From NCBI GenBank assembly GCA_949825045.1, contig OX463809.1, positions 3,251,501 to 3,315,500 of the forward strand: a DNA stretch of 64,000 bases, given 5' to 3'. The position numbers and the translations under genes are program-made. Of this stretch, positions 29,679 to 45,300 are shown one piece after another; within the stretch, counting starts at the first letter, position 1, and each line of letters begins with the position of its first letter. Source of the DNA: Argyresthia goedartella (lineage: Eukaryota; Arthropoda; Insecta; Lepidoptera; Argyresthiidae). The notes beneath the pieces are model-generated. The model worked only from the letters and a program-made list of their open reading frames with translations, searched no databases and had not been told where the DNA came from.

Positions 29679-29689
29679 ATTGGCCCACG
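29679..29689. promoter_or_regulatory. ERSE-II element, perfect match
   Basis: ATTGG-C-CCACG on the plus strand, the exact ERSE-II consensus. It lies about 140 bases upstream of the inferred BiP start. Two further CCAAT boxes (minus strand) are at 29646-29650 and 29696-29700. Confidence 0.8.
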
Positions 29690-29749
29690 TTAGTAATTGG
29701 CACACCTACGTGCTGGCGTCAAATTCAAACTACATAGTTAAAAGTTTTT

Positions 29750-30300
29750 TTTACCCCAAAATAATCAAGCCAAGCGTGATGCAATATGCATTGGTTATTT
29801 TGTAAATTAAAACAGTGTTAAGGCTGAAGGTTCAAAGGAAGTCTAAGAGTAGTACACCCTTAGCAGCGGCCTGGTTTCAAACCCCATTCTAGGATAAAAT
29901 TTAAATCATGATTCTTATCCATTTCATACGGATTCAAAAAAACTTAATTTCTTTTTCGTTGACTTGTTCATACCTTGAATGCCACAACTGGAAAAAATGG
30001 TCATACCACATTGTAATAATTTCTAGAAAGTTACAGAATCTACTGGCCAGGGTCATTGCCTCGACAATAGATAAATACCTATTTAGAAACCAAGGTAGGT
30101 AGGGAGGTAGCAACAATACTGATTGTGATACAGATTACAGTAAAACTACGCTACGTGGTCAATCTTCTCGTAGAGATTGAAATCGAGTGATTTTTGATGA
30201 CAGAGATTAAACTTCCGTTACATAAATATACTTATACGTACGTAAATCATATCGTTGTTGCTGTTACTTCTATTAGGTACTAAGAATACCAATACCTAAT
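29750..30300. other. Intergenic DNA upstream of BiP
   Basis: No coding frame or repeat recognised. Confidence 0.5.
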
Positions 30301-30302
30301 CA

Positions 30303-30410
30303 CAGGTTAGCTGTAAGAAATTTCTTTTTAGAAATAAGCTCACCTTTGCATACTGTTTCTGTTATAATTTCCACTGTGTTTTCTGTGCAATAAAGGATTA
30401 TTATTATACC
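30303..30410 (+). repeat. LINE 3' tail (GTGCAATAAAG type)
   Basis: GGTTAGCTGTAAGAAATTTC, TTTTTAGAAATAAGCTCACC and TGTGCAATAAAGG, with similar copies at 47090-47207 (+) and 56572-56640 (-). This is the 3' end typical of lepidopteran LINEs, here without a body. Confidence 0.6.
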
Positions 30411-30439
30411 TACCATTGAGTTATTTGGCCCACGTCAGA

Positions 30440-30660
30440 TTCAAGGATCTGGTACCCGGCAGAAGCAGAAGGGTGGTTGCCTGCAAGCTGACAACAAGCA
30501 GCGTCTGCAGTGTAGCCGCTTTTTGTGCGATGACCCGAGATTTTCAACCTTATGGCTTGGTAAAAGAGTTCAAAACGGGTCAAGAGGTGCTTGAGCGGGT
30601 GACGAGGAGCGAACGTTCGAACTTGCTGTGCGGGGTCATTCATGTATTTCGTAAGCATAA
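30440..30660 (+). repeat. Dispersed foldback-like repeat, copy 2 of 3 (diverged)
   Basis: Shares the AAGCTGACAACAAGCAGC and GTGTAGCCGC core with copies at 25336-25640 and 31207-31425. Internally scrambled. Confidence 0.45.
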
Positions 30661-30726
30661 TTTTAGTGGTTTATGTTCTTTTTTTTTCCTCTATCACATA
30701 CATCATGCGCGAAAGACAAATTATCA

Positions 30727-31064
30727 AGGCTTGTGTTTAAACGATTACCAAAACGCACCTATTTTACTACCAATAAATTCGAAATGACTGCCAGAATGGA
30801 TAAATGTCCACCAAATTGTGTTTGGATAAATGATCACCAAACTTCTTTTTATGTTTTGTGTACTTAAGTTTATGTTTTAAGTATTTTTTGTTGTTCTTAC
30901 ATGTTCAGCCTAACACGAAGGATAAAGGGGGCTTCGCTTCGCTCACCCCCTTTATACTTCACCTAAGCTACCGCAGTATTTTGCCCTGATATTTTTTGCA
31001 ACTTTTGGTGTTCATTTATCCATTTTGGGTAGGAAAAAATATTTTGGTGATCATTATATTTGTT
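30727..31064 (+). repeat. About 270-bp dispersed repeat, copy 2, with 73-bp hairpin block
   Basis: Same as 18517-18784 except for an extra block 30917-30989 that contains the stem AAAGGGGG/CCCCCTTT and the segment ACCTAAGCTACCGCAGTATT. The same block is in the MITE at 2845-3213 (inverted). Confidence 0.8.
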
Positions 31065-31206
31065 GCCAATTATCAACATCGTATTTTTTTTAGTTCTTAA
31101 CATCTAAACGATTATCCTTTTAGTTATATTAAAAAATATGGTAAAATATTGCTGACGTAATCACCTTCCAGAACTCCCAAAGCCCCCCCTTACATTAAAA
31201 ATAAGC

Positions 31207-31425
31207 TAACCAATGATACTCCCAAATCTCCCACAACCACACTTTGGTGCTTGCGTAATACTTAAATGACCCCTAAGCCAGACAGACGTACCGTACGTTT
31301 TACCGTAATTTCGGTGCAGTTGACAACACTGGTTGGCTGTGAGCTTGTTGTTGTGTGCCGTGTAGCCGCTTGTCGGCGACTCGCTGGCAACTTGCTGCCA
31401 GCGTGTTTCCTGCCGTCTGGCGGGT
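31207..31425 (-). repeat. Dispersed foldback-like repeat, copy 3 of 3
   Basis: Reverse copy of 25336-25640: ACCACACTTTGGTGCTTGC, GTGCAGTTGACAACACTGG, GTGCCGTGTAGCCGCTTGTC. Confidence 0.7.
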
Positions 31426-31901
31426 CCTTCAGAACTTTTCGGAATAACGCCCATTAAAAACCTTGTATAAAATGTTTAAATTTATGTACTTTTATTGACG
31501 CTTTTTCCTACACCTTTACCATAAAACTTAGACAACAGTAACTGTGATATTCATTTCATATATAACAGCGTATAAAATTAGCACCTAAACCACAGCAAAA
31601 ACTTGTTGATAGATAATAAGATTTGTCCTTGTTGCCTATTTTGCCACAAAGGAATAGAATATTACAGACAATGATATCCTTGAAGTAAAACTTTGTAGTT
31701 TTGCACGGTAGGTATTTGTCGCTTCAAGCATACCATTGTTTGCTAAGCCGTTTATAATGTCATGGATGTTCAATTTTAATTCCAATTCTCATGTTGTTTG
31801 ATGTAACAAAATCTTATTCTTAAAGACCCAGAGGTATACATATAAATATTCATTAGAGTTGAGCACAGCTATCAGATTATGCTAGAGATTTCATCCGCGT
31901 C
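31426..31901 (-). other. ALAD 3' region
   Basis: AT-rich sequence after the stop; no repeat or gene recognised. Confidence 0.5.
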
Positions 31902-37475
<5,574 letters not shown>

Positions 37476-37756
37476 TTTGAACCGGTTTGGGGGATGAATT
37501 ACGATAGGTGTTGAGGTACGAAGTTAATGCTGTACTTTGTGGACTATAATGATATCTGTTTTTATAGAAATATAGCGAATAATTATTTCTCTGCACTGAA
37601 ACTCGCCCGCGAGAAGGTTCAACCAAAACAAAGTTAATTTTGAAATGTCACGTTTGACAGTTGGTTGGTGCGTTTGGTTTTCATTTGCATGTTTTCCAGT
37701 CTTTCTAATACTTTGCGTTTTGTCTATGCTTTCTTTTCTGCATTCTAGGATTCTGT

Positions 37757-38050
37757 AAATTCAAAAGTCAAAGTCAAAGTACTTTATTACTGTAGATATT
37801 ATATACTTAGCAAACGTAATGTTTTGCCTCTTCTCTATATTAGACCACTGTGGGAGAAGAAGGGCGTAGAAACTACGACAGATTGAATTTTAGATCTCTT
37901 TTAAAAATTGGTTGTGCGTAACTAATACAAATATGAAAAATTTTATTATTATGATTAATAAGCAGGAATAAATAATTAAAAATTATTAACAGCAAGGTCT
38001 GTGTTGAGCTAAATTAACCCCAAACAGTCCTGTCATTTAAGTAATGTACT
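37757..38050 (-). repeat. 3' end of jockey-like LINE family upstream of ALAD
   Basis: Matches 50552-50830 over nearly 280 bases: AAGTCAAAGTACTTTATTAC, CCACTGTGGGAGAAGAAGGGC, ACAGCAAGGTCTGTGTTGAGC. Only the 3' UTR is present. Confidence 0.85.
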
Positions 38051-38770
38051 ACCAGCCGTTTAAGCTATGCTAAGGTTCCGCAATCTGTACGTCTCTGTAT
38101 AATATTATGTAACAATTAATCAAATTGGACTGACGTTACTTAAAACTGACATAAAATAATTAAAAAAATAATGTTAAAACTGACCGTGAGTGTGAAATCT
38201 TGTATGAAATGTTTAACTGATGACCACCCACGGATTTTCCAGGCGCACCGTAATCCGCTAGGTTAGTTTCCGTTTATTTGGTGTCAGACCAAAACTGACC
38301 GTGAGCACAGAGTACATTATTTTATTATTTAGTCTTCGTGAGTGCGCGTGCATCAGTCCATTTCCTTTCCATCAGTCGGAACTTCGACGCGACTTCGAAT
38401 AAAGTTGCTTTCTGTTCTATTCTATTATATGCCCAACTCAAATTTGTTACAGTTGTATTTAACTCATTAAACAAATTAATATATCTTTTAACTCGACTGC
38501 ACCAGAATGTATTTGTGAACAAAGGTAAATAATACATTTACAGATGTCGGGTAATTTTTTTGAGGTCAGAGTCATGCGGACCTAGACTGATTCAGATAAA
38601 TCTTAAAGAAATATTAACATAGAATTTAGAATGTTTATTTCAGATTAAAATATATCATCTTGGTAAAAAAGAAAATAAATGTCATAAAATAGTATTATAA
38701 ATTGAGATATTATATATTTTTCATTAATAAAAGCCTCAATATTGTAATAGTATTTAGTGACTAAAAGTTG
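38051..38770. other. Intergenic DNA between ALAD and the G9a-like gene
   Basis: AT-rich. GACTGACGTTACTTAAAACTG and later GACCGTGAG segments, with CATCAGTC and AATAAAGTT near 38355-38405, could be LTR remnants, but I cannot define ends. Confidence 0.35.
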
Positions 38771-38774
38771 TAAT

Positions 38775-39036
38775 GGCTAAGTCCATGATGCATGGAAGCG
38801 CATTAGTGATATTATGAACATTGCCATTGATTAACTAAAGCATAAAGTCCACGATGCATGGAAGCGCATTAGTGATATTATGAACATTGCCATTGATTAA
38901 CTAAAGCATAAAGTCCACGATGCATGGAAGCGCATTAGTGATATTATGAACATTGCCATTGATTAACTAAAGCATAAAGTCCACGATGCATGGAAGCGCA
39001 TTAGTGATATTATGAACATTGCCATTGATTAACTAC
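38775..39036 (+). repeat. 66-bp tandem repeat, four copies
   Basis: The word CATGGAAGCGCATTAG starts at 38791, 38857, 38923 and 38989, so the period is exactly 66 bases. Copies 2-4 look identical. The first differs near its start (GTCCATGATG for GTCCACGATG). It lies in the 3' flank of the G9a-like gene. Confidence 0.95.
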
Positions 39037-39324
39037 TTAAAAGTGAAAAAAGTCGCTTAGTGCCACTTTTCGGCCTATTTTCAGAAAAAAGGCTCCTGGG
39101 GCTGGCACGGAAAATGTCTTCTAACCAATATGGTTCAGATTTGACATCATGGAGTGCTTTTTAGTTGCAAACTACAATAAAACAACATTCTATATTTCAG
39201 TTCTATTAATACACAAAGTACTTTTAGGAAGTTAAGATTTAAGATACAATTATCATAAGATTCCAATAAGTAAGGCTTATGGTCTACAATAAATATTACA
39301 TTATTCACATTGTCAATATTAAAG

Positions 39325-42300
39325 CTAGTCTGCTTTCATTGGCGCCGTGTTCTCCTCAGTCTTGGTTGGGTATCTGCATTCGGGGGTGCCGCACTCGCAA
39401 CGCATCGACTTGGACTTGACCGACCAGAACTTGTCGCCGTAGTCGAACCTGAGACCACAAACATAACATTAACATAGGCAATGTACACGGATATCTTGGA
39501 AGCTGCTTTAATCTCTAGCTACTCTCAAGCCTTCGATTCAATACCGCATCCTTTGCGAAATTCTGAATAGTTGATGATCACTCTACCTATATGTTAAAAT
39601 TTGTAACTAAAGTTAAATTGTAAACTTTTAAACTTCGGCCTTACTAATAAAAGAAGTTATTCACTGTGTAACGTATACAGTGTTTTGTCTTGCTTTGACA
39701 TTTGACATTTACTCGACGTATGAAAAGGACAAAACACTGAATAAGTTAAACCGTGAATAACTTTTTTTATTAGTAAGGCCGGTAAGCTTTTCTATTGTAA
39801 GCTGCCTACCGTCCCCTGCGATACGGGCGTTGCCTAGTGTAGGGGACACCGAAGACCAGAAAAGTCACTCTTACACTACTGACTTTAATCTTGTGTCTCA
39901 TACCTGTCAGTTTTTTTATATGTTATGGTGATAATAAATACTTTTTACTTTTTTACTTTTTTTACACCATGGCAAAAGGCCTAGGCCAAGATATATATTT
40001 TTCTGTAATAACTGTCATGTAGGTTGACAAATAGCCGCATGTGGACTGTGGGCGTCTCGCTTTCTATAGGGCCTTTTATGTTGAATTTATTATTTCATTT
40101 GCAAAAATCAATTGATTACTTATTAATCGATTTAAATATGCAAAAGTAAGGCCATCTTTTTATGCTTTTTTTTTTCGTACTGTCAGTGCTAGGAGTTGGT
40201 CGATATTGCTTTCAAGTGACACATATAAAAATAAAATCTCAATTAAACTATAAACGGTGTTTGCTATTTATCCGAATTATAGCCCAATAATACCAATATT
40301 TTATACTCCAATTTTGTGTCGGTGAGCAGCAATACTGTCGTTGACAGCAAGTCTACATTAAAATTGTGCAAGCTTTTATATTTTCCGAGAGCTCTCAGAG
40401 AAGTGTCGCAGGCGCAGGCGACATTTAATTAGCTGACCATATTTTGGGGAATAATAGCACCGATCATCAAGAACAACTTTCCCAAAGCAACATATGATCA
40501 CAAATGAAAAATATTTTTCGTCCCTCAGTGACATTGACCCGATCAGCTGATTACAAGTTCCTATGGGAGACCTAATGTTTTTTTTTGTTTACAACCATAT
40601 GTTTCTTGGGGAAAGTTGTTCATAATAATGGGTACTATCATTCCCCGAAATATGGTCAGCTAATTAAATGTCACTTTGTCAAGTGCGAAAGACATCGAAC
40701 GAAAGAGGAAAAATAAATACGGGATAGATAAGAAGGGACGAAAATCTGTCGAAATAAAATATGTAGTTATTCGTCCTACTTTGTTTATTATTTCCATCAA
40801 CTTCATATCTAGAATAACAAAATTATTTTAACACAAAAACAGACAATGCGAAACAGACAAAATATACGCAGCAAGAGATTTCAGTGCCCAAAAGAATACA
40901 ATCAGCGTTTAAAGCCAATGATATACTTGCATCAATACTTATTGACAGCAACGTAAATACGAACAGCCCCAATCACAGCAAAAAAATGTCAACGACAAAC
41001 GCAAAAGAAGCGACGTGTAATGATTCTAGCAGACGAACAAGGTAGAGGAATGTGCAGAATTCTACAGGAACTTTTGGGTAGAGAATTTATCGTAGAGTCG
41101 ATAATAAAGTCCAACGCTACTCTGGATCAAGTTCTAGGCTCATGTCATTCGCTTTGCAAGGATTATGGCAGCAATGATGCCATTGTCGTATTAGGAGGCT
41201 CAAATGACAAGGATCCGCTCAGAATGAAGTCTCTTTTATACTATAATCTTAGCCTCCTCTTACAATGTAAGGTAATTCTATGTAAATCCACTAAATGTAA
41301 GCACCTAAATGAAAAAATGGTCAACTCTACTTTCAGGCATTTATGCTCTCGATTTTCTCAAACCACTTTCTTGGACATAAGCTATAATGATGAAACATAT
41401 TATTTTGGGAAAGGTACACTCAACAAACAATACGCATGTAGACAGGTGTTAGGAGAAATTCTCAGAATTTTTAGAATTGATCACTGGCAGAACAATTTGT
41501 GTCTGACTCATACAGGATCGCAAATGGAGCGTCTTTGCTCGAGTACGACTCAGACTAGTTTCCCTACCGAATTGCCTTCTTTGGTTAATGTAGAGACCCA
41601 GACGGACAATTTTGAAATTGATTATAATTGTACTACAGCAAATAAGATCAAATATATAAATAGCAATAATGTGACTGACAATGATAGCAATTTAAAAAAT
41701 ATTGATAATAATGCGAAACACTGTGATATTAATGATAATTTTTTTAATAATAATGTAAATGAATAATAATAATAAACAAAAACAACATTTTTTTTCGTAA
41801 ATAACTGTATAAATGTATTACACCAAAATATTGAAGGCCTCATAAATAAATCGGACCTATTAACTGTACACTTAGAGGAGCAAATAACAAATGTTGTATC
41901 AGTTGATATTATAGGAATTACAGAACACAATATGATTGACACCGATATCTACACTTTGAATGTTGCAAATTACACACTGGCCACATATTCTGCCAGGAGC
42001 ACACGAAGTGGCGGTGCTGCTATACTAGTAAAACATGAACTTAAATATAATGCAATAGATTTAGTGGACTGTAATATTCCTAATATAATAGAATGCTGTG
42101 GTATCACACTATCTGAGCACAATATAAATTTTATATGCGTATATAGAAAAGCGAAGTATGATACAAAGACTTATAACATCTTCTTTAACAACATAGAGAA
42201 ACTATTATCTAGACTTTGCCAAGCTAAGAGAAAAACTATTGTGTGTGGAGACTTCAATATAGATCGACTTAAACGTAATAGAGTCTCGATTTATTTCGAA

Positions 42301-45300
42301 GATATGTTACAGAACTACAATCTAAAGCTCACATTCAATAAGCCAACACGTGTAAGCAGTGGCACATGTTTGGACAACTTCATCCATAATATCAAAGGCT
42401 GTAAGGGCGAGATAGTAGAGTTTGCGCTTTCAGACCATACAGGACAGTTACTAAAATGTCCAGTAAAACATTTCAACGTCCTCCAGAGTTGGTCAGTTTA
42501 TAGACAAGACTACAGTAAAGATTACCTAAAGAAGTTCAAAGAGCACCTTTCAAGTCTCAGTTTCAGTGAGGTATTCAATAGCAACGATGCTAATGAGGCG
42601 TTTGCTGAGTTCCATAATACTTTTAAACTTTTGTATGATCTCTGTTTTCCTAAAATCAAGGTAAGGATCTCAAGCAACAAACGACCACAATGGGTATCGA
42701 AAGGTATCAAACAATGTACAAAAAGGAAGCGAGAGCTATTATGGAAATCTAGACTGCATCCAAACCAACAAAACAAACAAAGCTTTAAAACCTATTCAAT
42801 AAGACTCAAAAAAATAATAAAATTAACGCAAAAGTCCCAAAACGAATATCAAATAAAAACATCAACTAATAAATCCAAAGCCACATGGAAAATAATAAAT
42901 AATTATCACAACAATAAAACTAAACCAAAAAACTACATAAAACAAATAAAAATGGAAGATCATCTTATCACTGATCCACATGAAATTGCACAGTCATTTA
43001 ATAACTTTTACATCGATCAGACATCACAACAACGTCAAGCAAATGCCATAAATAACCATATAAAGATGTCTTTCAACCCCAACTCATTATTCCTAAATCC
43101 GACTACTCCATACGAGGTATATCAAATAATAAAAAATCTAAAAGACACAAACAGTACTGGATATGACAATCTATGCATAAAAGTTATTAAATACGTATCG
43201 GATTTAATAGCACCGGTTTTGAGCAGTATAATTAACCTATCGATACAACAGGGTGTATTTCCAGAGAAGTTGAAAACTTCGATTATTAGACCGCTCTTCA
43301 AGAAAAAAGACCGTGAAGACATGAGTTTCTATAGACCAGTTGCGCTCATCCCCATAATATCAAAGATCTTCGAAAGAGTAACTTATAATAGTCTCTACCA
43401 ATATTTTGAGAAAAAATGTCTATTCGCAAAGGAACAGAAGGGTTTTAGAAAGGGTAAGACGATTGACATTGCCATTTATGATTTCTTAATGGAGGTAGTG
43501 ACGTGTTTAGATAAAAAAATACCTATTTCAGCGTTGTACATGGACATGACGAAAGCATTCGACTTCGTCGACCATGAAACACTAATAAACAAACTGGATG
43601 TTTACGGTGTACGAGGTAATGTGCTTGAACTTATTAAAAGCTACCTGAGTGACAGAACACAGTTAACACAGATTTCCAGAATATGTCAGAAAACAAAAAC
43701 AGAAAATCAATACATATCAGGCCCGAGAACGGTTAAATGTGGCGTACCACAAGGTAGCGTATTAGGACCACTACTATTCCTCATCTACATCAATGATCTC
43801 CCTATGTCAGTAAGTTACCCAATGGTATTATTTGCAGATGACAGTACGATGATTACGGATTATCGAGATGAAAATACATACGAATCTGAAATTAATAATT
43901 CCCTTAACGATATTATTGAATGGCTGAGCCGTAACAATCTGATAATCAATCTTGATAAAACTAACATAATGACATTTAAAAATAATTACAATCAAATAAC
44001 AAACACTTTTGACATCCACTATAATAATAAAAAAATTGACAAAATAAATGTATTCAAATTCTTAGGACTTAATATTGAATCACATCTGACATGGAAACCA
44101 CAAGTAGAGCATGTTTGCAAAAAACTAAGTCAGTTCCTATGCTCTATATATGCTTGCCAAAGTTACTGGGCAATCAGCTTTATTAACCGTGTATCATGCT
44201 TTTGTCGCCTCGACTTTAAGGTATGGCATTATTTTCTGGGGCAACTCAACCGACAAAGATAAAGCTTTTAGAGCACAAAAACGGTGTATAAGGGCAATTT
44301 GTAAATTGAAACCTACAGACAGTTGCGTTCCTCATTTTAGAATGTTAGGTATATTGACATTGACATCATTAATATTTATGAAACTGCTGTATTTGTAAAA
44401 ACAAACTGGTACTTGTTTAAGAAAATGAATAGTAAAAGAGATACTAAATTAAGTGCACCTCCCCGCTCTACTGCTTTATTCAGCAAAAGTATATTTGGTA
44501 TGGCGCCAAAAGTGTATAATAAGCTGCCTAAATCCATAAGAGACATTGAGCAACTTCATTCGTACAAGGCTGGACTTAGATATTTCTTAATCAAAAAATC
44601 ATACTATAAGTTAGAGGACTTCTTGGAGGACAAGTCAATCTAACGCAATATTATAAATATAATGATAGGTACATTATTGTGAATAAAATTAATGCTCATT
44701 CACTCTTAGATGGGTGCTTACTTTTCTTTAATTTTATGATAATTGTGTTGTATGTACATCATAACATTTGCACGTCTGCATGGCAGAATATAGCGAAACT
44801 AAGTGACATTATAAAATACCCGATGTACACCTATATTCATGCAAATAAACATTACTTTACTTTACTTTACTTTACAAACAAAAATACGCGTGCAGAACCA
44901 TTATAAAATAAAGTAAAGGAACCAATATATAATTATTGAATCAAAATGGGGCACGGAAGCAAGGCTCACTCATCACTATGTTTTCACACACACGCAATTT
45001 TTTTTTCTTCCAACAGCAATGCTATTATTAACTGCACTATATACGTAGCACAAAGCTGCACTTTGTTGCTCTAGAGCAGAAGAAATGTATGGAAATCCAT
45101 TACTGCACTGTTTTAGTTTACTTTGAAATCGCGCAGCCAAAGAAGTGGCACATGTCAAGTTACTAAAAGCCTAGGTTTACAATGCGTTCGGTTGGTGGCC
45201 GCGGCCTTATGAAGTTACACAGGCTGCGTGCGTAGTGATGTGTGTGCTAGGCTTAAATAATACTGGCTGGATAGTAAAAAAAGAAAAATAAAGGCGGGAA

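Larger units (their letters stand above)
40840..44880 (+). mobile_element. CR1/jockey-group LINE, nearly complete but frameshifted
   Basis: ORF1 with an SGNH-like domain, then an endonuclease-reverse transcriptase ORF2, then a 3' end with short (ACTTT)n repeats at 44855-44880 in place of poly(A), as in CR1-like LINEs. ORF2 has two frame breaks (near 44150 and 44350). Fragments of the same family lie at 25840-26480. It is in sense opposite to the G9a-like gene, in its 13-kb intron. The 5' limit is not defined. Confidence 0.85.
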
